NCBI GenBank assembly: GCA_049472395.1
Contig: JBLIRR010000007.1
Location: 27,393 to 91,392 of the forward strand
Length of the DNA stretch: 64,000 nucleotides
Source: JBLIRR01 sp049472395
GTDB lineage: Bacteria; SZUA-182; DTGQ01; JBLIRR01
Reading direction: 5' to 3'
Part shown: piece by piece, positions 52,669 through 62,700 of the stretch
How the letters are laid out: each line of letters opens with the position of its first letter
Position numbering within the stretch: position 1 is the stretch's first letter
The notes under the pieces: generated by a model
Database searches by the model: none
What the model was told of the DNA's origin: nothing
What the model saw: only the letters and a program-made list of their open reading frames with translations
Program-made: the position numbers and the translations under genes

Positions 52669-52820
52669 CATGCAAGAGTAATGAAAAAATCGAATTGCAT
52701 CTTCTTCTCATAAATAAAACAAATCCTCTCTTCTGCAAATATTTTTCTCCGTTTTTCCGAAATAGATATAAGAACATTTATATTTACGACCAAAATAATG
52801 CTTTTAATAAAAACGAAAAA

Positions 52821-54644
52821 ATGAATTTAGAGAAAAGATGGATACAAATTATTTTGATTACTTTTGTTTCTCTGGCAATAGGTGTATTAATTTTCCTCGC
52901 CCAATTAGATATTAGAAAATTTGAAAAAACGCAAAGCACTGCTCAAGAAACATTTATCAGCGATATTACAACTTCAAGTAGAACTACATCTTCTATTATC
53001 ACTACAGATATAAATAAAAAAAAAATAAAAGAACCATTTACAGCCAATAAAAATACAATTTTTTTGGCGCTTGTGTTTCTCATCCTCATTTTTCTCTATA
53101 CCGGCATAATTTTATTTAAAAACCAATGGAATCTTACTAAACGATTCAGCGGCAATGATGAACCTTATGAGATTATTGGCTCTAGAAACGACATTACAAA
53201 TCGTCAATCTCTTCCGAACCTGTCTCACGAATTCAGGATACCCATGAATGAAATTATAGGTTTGAGCAAGATATTGCTTGAGACTCATCTTACGAAAAAT
53301 CAGTACGATTATGTAATGAGAATACTTAACTCAGCTCATACATTGAGCCTTTTCATAGATAATACTCTTTATCTTTCCAAATTCACATGTAATAAACTTG
53401 AGAGTGAAGCAGTAAACTTTGATATAGACGCTATTATTGAAGAGATAGTACAAAGATGGAGTATAAAGGCCGATGAGAAAGGCCTTGAGATTGCAACATT
53501 GGTTAATTCCGATCTCCCTTTAAAGGTTCAAGGTGATCCCGGCAAAGTAACCCTTGTGATAAGCAATTTATTAGATAATGCGATACGCCATACTGAGCAG
53601 GGTAAGGTGGTACTCACGGCCCAGTTCGATAATGAAACAGATACCCATGTGACACTGCATATTAAATTGTCTGATACCGGAAGTAGTATTTCAAAAAAAG
53701 AGGATGAAGGAAGCACTGGAAATAGTCTGGGATTAGCTGTCGCAGAAAAGCTTATTAAATTAATGGGTGGTGAAATCGGCATTGAGAGCCCAGGTGGTAA
53801 AGAGTCTTTTCTCTGGTTTACCATTCCTTTGGAAAAGCAAGGCACACCTATCAAGAAAGTACAATTACTAGATTCCATAATCCATGCCCAAGAGGGTCAG
53901 CAACCGATACAATCCATTCAGCCTCCCCGTAGGATATTGGTGACGGAAGACAACATTATCAATCAAAAAGTAACAGTGAATATATTGGAGAGGGCCGGCT
54001 ACTTGTGCGATACCGCAGACAATGGCATCGAAGCATTAAACGCGTTATCAAAAAAAACATACGACATGATATTTATGGATTGCCAAATGCCTGAAATGGA
54101 TGGTTTTGAGGCAGCTAAAGAAATTCGCCAACAGGAAAAAGAAACAACCCATACTCCCATTATAGCCCTGACTGCCAATACAAGGGAAGCTGATAAGGAT
54201 AAGTGTCTTGAAGTCGGAATGGATGATTACATTGTCAAACCGCTCAATAAAGAGAACCTGTTGGCCATGACAAAAAAATGGATTAAATCGCCTGAAAAAT
54301 CGCCTTTAGACATATCAGAGCTTTTATTAAGGGTTGACGGCAACCGCAGATTGATCAATGAGCTCCTCGATGCCCTTATGATTGAATACCCTCAACAATT
54401 ACTAGAATTATCAAAAGGAATTGATACCGGCAATTTTGAGCGAGTAGACCATTATGCCCATAAATTAAAGGGAACAGTAAGCACCTTAAGCGCTAAAAAG
54501 GCCCATGAACTTGCCTTCAAACTTGAAATGATGGGGAAAGAGAAAAATTTGGATAGTGCGCATGAAGTATTTATAGAACTTGAAAATGAGCTTAAAAAAA
54601 TCGAGGTTTGGAAAAAATCTTTAGTGCACACGGGTTTTAGATAG
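52821..54644 (+). CDS. Hybrid sensor histidine kinase with receiver and HPt domains
   Basis: From ATG 52821 the protein has 607 residues: two membrane helices (about 8-28 and 72-98) flanking a small periplasmic loop; a phospho-acceptor His136 in LSHEFRIPMNEIIGLS; a HATPase domain with N box VISNLLDNAIRHT; a receiver with D420 in MIFMDCQMPEMDGF; and an HPt domain with His547 in YAHKLKGTVS. The glycine-rich DTGxGI box reads DTGSSIS, so ATP binding may be altered. The in-frame extension to 52617 is not protein-like. It lies between the cytochrome and the cyclase genes. Confidence 0.9.
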   Translation: MNLEKRWIQIILITFVSLAIGVLIFLAQLDIRKFEKTQSTAQETFISDITTSSRTTSSIITTDINKKKIKEPFTANKNTIFLALVFLILIFLYTGIILFKNQWNLTKRFSGNDEPYEIIGSRNDITNRQSLPNLSHEFRIPMNEIIGLSKILLETHLTKNQYDYVMRILNSAHTLSLFIDNTLYLSKFTCNKLESEAVNFDIDAIIEEIVQRWSIKADEKGLEIATLVNSDLPLKVQGDPGKVTLVISNLLDNAIRHTEQGKVVLTAQFDNETDTHVTLHIKLSDTGSSISKKEDEGSTGNSLGLAVAEKLIKLMGGEIGIESPGGKESFLWFTIPLEKQGTPIKKVQLLDSIIHAQEGQQPIQSIQPPRRILVTEDNIINQKVTVNILERAGYLCDTADNGIEALNALSKKTYDMIFMDCQMPEMDGFEAAKEIRQQEKETTHTPIIALTANTREADKDKCLEVGMDDYIVKPLNKENLLAMTKKWIKSPEKSPLDISELLLRVDGNRRLINELLDALMIEYPQQLLELSKGIDTGNFERVDHYAHKLKGTVSTLSAKKAHELAFKLEMMGKEKNLDSAHEVFIELENELKKIEVWKKSLVHTGFR

Positions 54645-54650
54645 TACCCC

Positions 54651-56756
54651 ATGAATAAGAAAAAAATAATTGCTATTTGTATCTTATCAATAGGAACATT
54701 TGTAATAATATCTTTATTATACTTATTACATTTCTTCAAGAGACTTGATTATATGGCATATGATAGCGTCGCCCGCCTCGTGCGCCTTGATAAAAAAATA
54801 TCCAATAAAATAGCAATAATATTAATCGATGAAGCCTCACTTGAAACCCTCAATCCATTGGTGGGACGGTGGCCTTGGCCGAGGGCCCTCTATTCTGATC
54901 TCCTTGATTTCCTGTCAATGGGACAGCCGTCGGCAGTGCTGTTTGATATCCTATTCACAGAGAATCAGAAAGATATAAATACTGCAGATATTGGTATAAA
55001 TGACGCGCAACTTGTCAGGGCAACACAGGAGGCAGGGGATATCTATCATGCGATGCAGTTCCTTATAGAGAATGAGGATGAAATAAACAAGTCGATTCTC
55101 AACCGTCCATTACCCACAGACTTTGTTAAAAAATTTTCTCTACACAATATACACTCCTATCCTGGATATCAACACGCGTATAATAATTACTATATTCCAT
55201 TCAAAGAGCTGTATGATGCCTCTCATAAAATAGGAATCGTAGAATTTTTATCTGACGATGATGGGGGATTTCGCAGGACACGACCTATCAGAGAATATGG
55301 AGGGGAATTTTATCCTGTTTTGGGTATTGCCCCTTTTGTTGGGAAAGACAGCATAAAAATCACCAAAAAATACGTCAGTGTTGGCAACAGAAAAATTCCT
55401 GTGAATAAAAAGGGGCAGTATATTTTAAATTTCTATGGAGAATATACGACATATTCTGTGAGCGGTATCTTTGCCTCGCTGCAAAAAATAAGGCAGGGAG
55501 ATATTGAACATATTATGATTGACCCCATGGAATTTAAGGATAAAATAGTATTTCTAGGCGCGAGTGCTGTTGGTGTTGAGGACTTAAAATTTACCCCACT
55601 AGCTCCGAGAACACCTGGGGTCTTTCTCCACGCCACCCTTGCAAGTAACTTTTTGCTTAATGACTTCTTGTTCCCCCCCTCACCTAAAATGACACTTCTT
55701 ACACTATTTATTTTTAGCATACTATGTACACTCGGAATAATCTATAGTGAAAAATATTGGTTGAAAAGCCTTCCGCCCCTGGCAGCGCTCTTTTTATGGA
55801 TAGCACTTTCCCTCTTTCTGTTTAGGCATAATATCCTCTGTGAAATGGTGCCGCCTATTGCCGCAATTATTCTCTCGAGTACAAGTTGTTTTGGTATGCT
55901 TGCAATTACAGAAGGCCGGGAAAAGCTCAAGGTAAAAAAAATGTTTTCCCAGTATGTCTCGCCGGAAGTCGTTTCAGAGATTATGAAAAACAGTGATTTT
56001 ACATCCAATAATAAAGGAAAAAAAGTTGACCTAAGCGTAATGTTTAGCGATATCAGGGGATTCACCTCTTTCTCAGACAGAACCCCCCCGGAAGATGTGG
56101 TAGAGATGCTAAATATTTTCTTCTCAAATATGACAAACGTAATTTTTTGCGCCAAAGGAACCATAGATAAATTTATAGGTGATGCGATTATGGCCTTCTG
56201 GGGAGCCCCCCTCATTCTCGATGATCATCCTGATAGAGCCGTAATTACAGGAATTAATATGATAAAGGAAGCATTTATATTGAACAGTAAGCTCAAGGAG
56301 CAAGGTTTTGATTTGGATCTAAAAATAGGGGTTGGAATAAATAGTGGAGATGCAATATTAGGCAATATTGGCTCCCAAAATAAGCTTAACTACACAATAG
56401 TTGGCGATACTGTCAATCTTGCCTCGCGACTGGAAGGACTCACAAAGACCTATGGCTGTCCCGTCATAATCTCAGAATATACCTATAACAGATTAAAAGA
56501 TAACATACCCTGCAGAGTGATTGATGAAGTAAAGGTCAGGGGAAAATGCCAATTGACAAAACTTTACGAGCCCTTAAGCTTTAGAGAATTAGAAGATTAT
56601 GAAAGTGCATCGAAATTATGTGAGATTACAAATCAAGCCTTTGAACTTTATCAAAAAAAAGAATATAAGAAAGCCTTGGATTTATATTCTAAAATCGAGG
56701 ATGGGATATTAAAAGATACCTTCATAGCACGATGTAGGGAAAAATTGAAAATATAA
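54651..56756 (+). CDS. CHASE2-domain adenylate/guanylate cyclase, class III
   Basis: A 701-residue membrane cyclase. An N-terminal helix is followed by an extracytoplasmic CHASE2 domain (residues about 35-350, with INDAQL and FLGASAVGVEDLKFTP landmarks), three membrane helices and a class III cyclase domain (about 455-640). Metal Asp are in VMFSDIRGF (near 467) and FIGDAIMAFWG (near 510); Lys in TIDKFIGD is the adenine-type specificity residue, and LNYTIVGDTVNLASRLEG closes the site. It should make cAMP in response to an outside signal. It starts 6 bases after the kinase gene. Confidence 0.92.
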   Translation: MNKKKIIAICILSIGTFVIISLLYLLHFFKRLDYMAYDSVARLVRLDKKISNKIAIILIDEASLETLNPLVGRWPWPRALYSDLLDFLSMGQPSAVLFDILFTENQKDINTADIGINDAQLVRATQEAGDIYHAMQFLIENEDEINKSILNRPLPTDFVKKFSLHNIHSYPGYQHAYNNYYIPFKELYDASHKIGIVEFLSDDDGGFRRTRPIREYGGEFYPVLGIAPFVGKDSIKITKKYVSVGNRKIPVNKKGQYILNFYGEYTTYSVSGIFASLQKIRQGDIEHIMIDPMEFKDKIVFLGASAVGVEDLKFTPLAPRTPGVFLHATLASNFLLNDFLFPPSPKMTLLTLFIFSILCTLGIIYSEKYWLKSLPPLAALFLWIALSLFLFRHNILCEMVPPIAAIILSSTSCFGMLAITEGREKLKVKKMFSQYVSPEVVSEIMKNSDFTSNNKGKKVDLSVMFSDIRGFTSFSDRTPPEDVVEMLNIFFSNMTNVIFCAKGTIDKFIGDAIMAFWGAPLILDDHPDRAVITGINMIKEAFILNSKLKEQGFDLDLKIGVGINSGDAILGNIGSQNKLNYTIVGDTVNLASRLEGLTKTYGCPVIISEYTYNRLKDNIPCRVIDEVKVRGKCQLTKLYEPLSFRELEDYESASKLCEITNQAFELYQKKEYKKALDLYSKIEDGILKDTFIARCREKLKI

Positions 56757-56822
56757 TTTTCTCTATGAGGATGATAAAAATAAAATCCGATAACGTAGTT
56801 ATCATTAACAAGGAGGATTAAA

Positions 56823-57317
56823 ATGAAAAAGATCCTAGTGTTTACCTTTATAATCAGTCTTTTTTCAAGTGTCCTTTATGCCTCTGATGTGCTATACGTG
56901 CAGAGTGCAAAAGCAAAAATATATGGTTCGCCACAATTTAACTCACGACTTGTCGGAGAGGTAAAAAAGGGCGATACACTTGAGGTAATAATGACCAAAG
57001 ACAGGTGGTATAGAGTAAAAAATGGAGAACTGCGAGGGTGGATTAATAGCCTCTGTGTTTCGAAAAATAAGCCTATTGATAAGATAACGGTGATACAAGA
57101 TAATCCAATAGATTTAGAAAACAATGCGAGAAGGAGGGCTTCAACCGTTACCTCTGCCGCTGCGGCACGAGGGCTTACGGATGAGGACAGACACAGGCTG
57201 AGTGATAAAAAGGAGGCAGATTATATTCTTCTCAAGGAACTTGAAGAATTTGCCAAAACAATAACAGACCAAGATATTGAGAAATTTATGCTCTCAATGG
57301 AGGGAGAAATAAAATGA
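56823..57317 (+). CDS. Exported SH3-domain protein
   Basis: A 164-residue protein with a signal peptide (residues 1-20) and a bacterial SH3 domain (residues about 22-82: VLYVQSAKAKIYGSPQF ... VKKGDTLEVI ... GELRGWINSLCV). The C-terminal 80 residues are helical and charged. SH3b proteins bind peptidoglycan or other envelope partners. A strong AAGGAGG ribosome site precedes the ATG, and its stop overlaps the M48 protease ATG by 4 bases. Confidence 0.85.
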   Translation: MKKILVFTFIISLFSSVLYASDVLYVQSAKAKIYGSPQFNSRLVGEVKKGDTLEVIMTKDRWYRVKNGELRGWINSLCVSKNKPIDKITVIQDNPIDLENNARRRASTVTSAAAARGLTDEDRHRLSDKKEADYILLKELEEFAKTITDQDIEKFMLSMEGEIK

Positions 57318-58141
57318 AAAAAAATTATTTACTTATACTGCTCATTTCTCTCCTTCTTAGTATTCCTGTGTATGCTCATAGCCCAAGAGTACGTGAACAT
57401 CAATTGGAGGAAGAAATATCAACTGATGATATTATTGCAGAGATTAAATTTGGCCGGGATGTGGCTGCTCGTATTATTGGGAAATATGGTATTTACAAGG
57501 ATGATGAGCTCACAAAATATCTCAATTTACTTGGACGGTCCTTGGCCTCTGGGGCGAACAGGCCTGAACTTAACTTTGTTGTGGGTATTCTTGACACAAC
57601 AACAATCAATGCATTTGCTGCCCCAGGGGGTTACATATTTATTACAAAAGGGGTTATAGATACTGTTGATAATGAAGCTCAACTGGCGGCTGTTATCGCT
57701 CATGAAATCATACACATTGCTCAACGGCACATTGTGAAAGAATTAAATATACGCGCAAGTGAATCATCCTCAACCTCCGGCTTAAGCCGCCTCTTGAGCG
57801 GTACATCCGAGACAACTAGAATTGCCTTTAGTAAAGCGATTGATGAAACGGTCACTATACTTTTTGAACGAGGCTATAAGAAAAATGACGAAATAGAAGC
57901 CGACACGATGGGCGTTATGCTCGCCTCAAGCACGGGGTATAATCCCACCGCTCTCGTAACCTTTATCGAAAAAATTAAACAGCTTAAAGACCAAGACACT
58001 TCAAACTATAAAAGCCTCTATCCTCCATTTGATGAAAGAATAAAACATATAAAAGATACAATAGATGAAGAGGGCCTCGCAAAAGGAGAGTATATAACGA
58101 AAAAGGAGAGATTAATTGCATATAGAAAGAACGATGAATAA
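57314..58141 (+). CDS. M48-family metalloprotease, exported
   Basis: A 275-residue protein with a signal peptide and a peptidase domain: zinc motif HEIIH with His130 and His134 (VIAHEIIHIAQRH) and the third ligand Glu195 in EIEADTMGVMLAS. FGRDVAARIIGKYGIY near residue 45 and INAFAAPGGYIFITKG near residue 95 are also typical of M48B/BepA-like proteins, which work in outer-membrane protein quality control. Coupled to the SH3 gene by ATGA overlap and to the next gene by a 26-base overlap. Confidence 0.92.
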   Translation: MKKNYLLILLISLLLSIPVYAHSPRVREHQLEEEISTDDIIAEIKFGRDVAARIIGKYGIYKDDELTKYLNLLGRSLASGANRPELNFVVGILDTTTINAFAAPGGYIFITKGVIDTVDNEAQLAAVIAHEIIHIAQRHIVKELNIRASESSSTSGLSRLLSGTSETTRIAFSKAIDETVTILFERGYKKNDEIEADTMGVMLASSTGYNPTALVTFIEKIKQLKDQDTSNYKSLYPPFDERIKHIKDTIDEEGLAKGEYITKKERLIAYRKNDE

Positions 58142-59411
58142 CATTATTTTCTTTGTTATACTCATTCTTTGTGTTCTGCTCACCCCTCGTATGGCACATG
58201 CGGATGATATGCATTACAATAATATGCTTATCGGCGAAAGAGCAACAGGATTAGGGGGAGCATATATGGCAATATCAGATGATCCCTCAGGATTATATTA
58301 TAATCCCGCGGGTATTGTTTATTCAGCAGGATCAAAACTTTCCGCAAGCATGAACGCCTATTATAAAGAAAAAAAACAATACGAAAAAGTCTTGGGTAAC
58401 TATGATTGGGAAAGAGAATCCTCGACATTGCTCCCAAATTTCTTTGGTGTCACCCAACCATTTTCAAATGGCACGGTAGGATTTTCCTATGCCGTCACTG
58501 ATGCCATGATAGAAAATCAGGATCAAACATTTCACAATGTAATTACGCCAGTAACAGTAAATGGGAAACTTATGACAGATGATAAATGCACAATTAATTT
58601 TAATAACGAAGATCATACTTACAATTTTGGCCCCTCTTATGCTAAAAAAGTCTCTGATTCTTTTGCAGTTGGGACAACTCTTTATCTCCATTATAGAAAA
58701 AATCAGTCCATATTGAACCAACTCAGTAATCTCTGGAATTCAGAGGGAAGCGGCTATTATATAGACCAATGGGATAATCTCTATACAGAAAAAGAGGAAC
58801 TAGGCATAAGGCCAATCTTTGGATTTATGCTCTCTCCACCAAAAGGTAAATTTTCTCTTGGATTAACCCTTTCTCGGACCATTATTTTCAATTCTGATAG
58901 AGAAAGCCAAAACACACTAGAAATTCTGACTGAAGATGCAAGTGATGATATCATACGCCCAGACCCGATGGTTGTCACAAGCGATAAAAAAAGGGAATAT
59001 CCCTATATTATTACTCTTGGAACGGCATTTTTCCCCTCTAATTCACTGCTTGTCTCAGGTGATATTACATACTACACTGGGACAGATGATGAAATCGCTG
59101 GTAAAAGAAGGTCTTTTGTGAATGGAGCGATAGGAACTGAATACTATTTTAATAAAACTTTAGCGCTTAGAATGGGATTTTTTAGCAATTTAGCGAACAC
59201 CTATAAGATAGAAAGTGATAAATCAAATCAACCGGAACATGTTAACATTTACGGTGGGGGGTTTAGTTTAAGTCATTTCACAAGATACTCATCCATCACC
59301 ATAGGAATACAATACAAATATGGTAAGGGAGAAACACAAACACAATCTGGTATTCATGATGTGACTATCTCATCCTTAATGGCATATATGGGTTCATCAT
59401 ATTCTTTCTAA
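58116..59411 (+). CDS. Outer-membrane beta-barrel protein, OmpP1/FadL-like
   Basis: A 431-residue protein with a signal sequence ending MAHA and then GERATGLGGAYMAISDDPSGLYYNPAG, here in parts: GLGGAYMAISDD and LYYNPAGI, the signature start of FadL/OMPP1 transporters, followed by beta-strands and a C-terminal aromatic-ended strand (YMGSSYSF). It begins with a TTG at 58116 with a good AAAAGGAG ribosome site 5 bases upstream; an ATG at 58134 is the alternative. FadL-like proteins let hydrophobic compounds across the outer membrane. It is the last gene of the SH3-M48 operon. Confidence 0.87.
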   Translation: MHIERTMNNIIFFVILILCVLLTPRMAHADDMHYNNMLIGERATGLGGAYMAISDDPSGLYYNPAGIVYSAGSKLSASMNAYYKEKKQYEKVLGNYDWERESSTLLPNFFGVTQPFSNGTVGFSYAVTDAMIENQDQTFHNVITPVTVNGKLMTDDKCTINFNNEDHTYNFGPSYAKKVSDSFAVGTTLYLHYRKNQSILNQLSNLWNSEGSGYYIDQWDNLYTEKEELGIRPIFGFMLSPPKGKFSLGLTLSRTIIFNSDRESQNTLEILTEDASDDIIRPDPMVVTSDKKREYPYIITLGTAFFPSNSLLVSGDITYYTGTDDEIAGKRRSFVNGAIGTEYYFNKTLALRMGFFSNLANTYKIESDKSNQPEHVNIYGGGFSLSHFTRYSSITIGIQYKYGKGETQTQSGIHDVTISSLMAYMGSSYSF

Positions 59412-59441
59412 ATTCAGGATTCCTGAAAAGAGTTATTATAA

Positions 59442-59582
59442 CAGGCTCTCTACACACTTTAGACAATGTTGTCATAAGACATTAATTTTATTGATCTAAA
59501 AATTGGACATTCATATTAATCGAAGATGCTTACTAAATAAAGAAACTGAATGTCCAATTTTTAAAAGGCTGTAAAGAGCCTG
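59442..59582. mobile_element. MITE-like element, 141 bp
   Basis: The ends are inverted repeats: CAGGCTCTCTACACACTTT at 59442-59460 and the complement CAGGCTCTTTACAGCCTTT at 59582-59564, 16 of 19 matching. A 5-base direct repeat TATAA flanks it (59437-59441 and 59583-59587), as expected for a target-site duplication. An inner inverted repeat AATTGGACATTCA/TGAATGTCCAATT with 34-base loop adds folding. It encodes no protein. It lies after a gene end and may also act as a transcript-ending hairpin. Confidence 0.7.
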
Positions 59583-59640
59583 TATAACATGGAGGAGATT
59601 GTTGTCATTACTTTTCGATACTACCCACAATATAATAGAA

Positions 59641-59669
59641 AAGGCCGCCTCACAATGTGAGGCGGCCTT
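59641..59669 (-). terminator. Terminator of the large lipoprotein gene
   Basis: A 13-bp perfect stem (AAGGCCGCCTCAC at 59641-59653, GTGAGGCGGCCTT at 59657-59669) with a 3-base loop. Read on the minus strand it is followed by TTTCTATT, forming a rho-independent terminator about 40 bases after the lipoprotein stop. It may act in both directions. Confidence 0.88.
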
Positions 59670-59706
59670 ATTAAAGGGCGCTTATAGGAGATACGAATCA
59701 GCACTC

Positions 59707-62700
59707 CTATAAGGTCTGATCAGCTTGCGCTTCTGCTAGGACTGGGTCATACCAAAATCTCGTCTTGAGTGTCGGACCGGTCACTGGTTCTTCTTCTGCA
59801 CCCGTAATAATTTGCTCATCGTACTGACAGAATCCATCAATACAGGTTTCTGTATGGACGCGAACCATACCACCCCAGCCGTCGATGTGGACTCGTGTTT
59901 GGCTCTCCCAATCTTGATCCCACCAGGGTTCATGCCCTGGTTCTGAATTAATCTGATCATCAATATCGTCATTGCCATTCAAATCATGGAAGACAACGAG
60001 ATTTGTCCATCCTCCATCACTGGTGCTGAGGAAATCACCGATTGTAGGCGTAATGGTATATGAGAGAGCACCATCTACTCCACTTGTCACATCAGCTATC
60101 ACCAGGACCTCTCGCGTCCATTGATACATATCTAAAAGAGCATCCGAATTATAGGTCTCACGCATTACCGCCACTTTGAGCTTAGTGACCGTTTCTGCAC
60201 TCAATGTCACATCAGGCCCACTATACCAATCATCCATGGAAAGAGTAACCGGCGCTGTAATAGTAAATGTCGCGGTCGGATCAATAGGATCAGCAACCCT
60301 GAACTCTGCATGAGCATTGCCTCCCTGTCCAATATGGCACCCAGTCGCACTGTCAATAAAAACAATGTGTATATTGACGCTATAGGGCTGGGCAGTCAAA
60401 TCTTGTTTTGGTACAGGAGTAGGAAGTTTCAATGAGGTACCGAATAAGATTCTGTCTTCTTCCCATGTTGAGTATATCTGATCCCAGTAGCAATATCCGT
60501 CAATATCACAGCCGCCTGCTCCCACATCGAGCTCATAGCCCATCAGTACTCCTTCGGGGAGGCTGTTGGAATCTATTAGCGGGGCCTTCCATGAAATAGT
60601 GACAGTAGCTGCATCATAACCATCGGCCGTTTGATCAGCATTCAAATAAGCGTTTGCAGTATAATTGGTCATCTGATAACTATCCATTGCTTCATTGAAT
60701 GCTTGCATCTCTTCTTCAGATGCGTGGTCACCGGGCCATTCCGGCCATGGTTTCGGGGAAACTAATTTTGGATACATATTGCTCATTCCGGTGATCACCT
60801 TCCGCGTGAACGCTCTGGTTGTCGGTTCACCATCTATTGTCACGGTCACAGTATAGGTCCCTGATCCAAAATCAGATATGATACGGTTAGGATCAGGCTC
60901 AACCCACATATTAGTATCTTGAGTCCCTTCTTGAGTACCACCGAGAAAACAATTCGGATCAAGAGATGCAATATCTATATTATTTGGATCGACAACGCAT
61001 TCCGGATTAATAAATTCTACGCACGCCATATCGAAATAGCATGCAGGATCTTCCAGACACTCTATGGTGAGGTTGTATGGATCCATAGTTGTGGTCTGAC
61101 AGTCCGGATAAATATAAACAATCGGTTCAGGTGGAGGTTCCATTAAACATGAAGCTGCGACAACACAACTTGGATCAACAACTTGGACACAGCCCCATTC
61201 ATCACATAATTCTAGGAGACAGGTATTCGGATCCGGCGTTATTGCTGTTGCAGGATCACAGTTCGGATCAACCTGCAGAAAACAGTCCTTGCCAATGCTC
61301 TCAAAACAGCTTCGGTTTGCAAAGCAGTTCGGGTCTCGTACCTTAGCAACATTGGCTTCATAATCACCACAGTTTGGATCTAAGTAAAGAATAGGCTCAT
61401 CAAGACCTACTTCTTCTTGATACTCTTGTATTGCCTGATCCTGATTTGCCTCCATCCATGGATCAAGTATATAACAGTTACTGAATGGATCATTATAATC
61501 CCAGTTATAAAGCTCAGCTTCACTGACAAGCGCGACAGTTCCTGTACCACCGCTTCGTGTCGGATAGGTAAGTGTGACAGATACATTTTGATATGTGGGT
61601 GCCTCACCACCTTCGTATTGTGCCAACATCGCCATAAGATCTCCGAAGCACGCGCCTGCATGGAGCATATCGACCTCCTGGCCCATTCCATCCGCTCCTT
61701 GTATCCAACAGACGCCGGGATGCAGCCAAAGGTCAAAAATATCGATGGCATTATATTGATCTGCCACCTCGAAAAAGCCGAGAATTTCCATAAGAGAACC
61801 GGGTCTCATCGGATTAAACTCATAGGGATCTTCCCGATCATATTGAATGCTTCCGTCATCACTTGTAGTCGCTGCACCGAATGCATCCTCCACCTCCTCA
61901 TACATTCCCGCAATATATTCGTCAATTACGAAAAGAGTAAAGGCAATGCCCTGCGGTATATTGAAAATTGTCGTATCACCGACAGCCAGCCAACTTGTTT
62001 TTTGTGCGAGGGGAAAAAGACCCATAAGCACAGGGGGGATATCAGCAAGTGCTTCCCTTTCAGCATCAGTCAAGCTCGTTGAATCTAGTTGTTTCTTTTC
62101 CATCAGGGTATACATTTCCCCCAGTACTGCCGAAAACTCAGCAATAGCACCAGACTTACTGGGAGATACCCCAGAGGGTAAAGCTACGCGAAGCTCAAGG
62201 CCAGCCGTAATAGCACTAAACATCTCAGCCAGGGTTAAAGTCGCACCCTCTATATATTTATCAGTAAAAAATTCTATCATAAAATTTGGGATACCACCGC
62301 CATCTTTCTCGCCTGTCAGCTGAACAAATACACGCGCAATCAGCGCTGCTTTTTCCTCATTCGTCAAAATCCCTGAATCAGTAAATTGTGAGGATTGTAC
62401 CTCAGTTATTACCACATCTAAATTACTACTCACAGAGTCATCAGAGATAATTGTACCGGTTTTATCAGCCAGCGTCTCATTCTCCGTCTCTTCCTCTAAG
62501 ACCTCTGAAAGAGTATTGCCCTCTGTCTCAACGATCATGGAGGGAATCTGAATCACTCCTGATTGAACAAGAGTCACAACAGCTATTTTTACCGCATCTA
62601 TAATACTCTCCACGATCTCTTGGCTAATGTCGAGTCCTACTGTCGCATCCAAAATTGCATTTCTCAAGCACTCAACTACAGCTGTTGTTTGCGCTGAGAC

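Noticed and set aside
60919..62323. Several open frames on the plus strand opposite the large lipoprotein gene
   Set aside because: They are shadows of a single long, well-supported reading frame with a lipobox and a good ribosome site.
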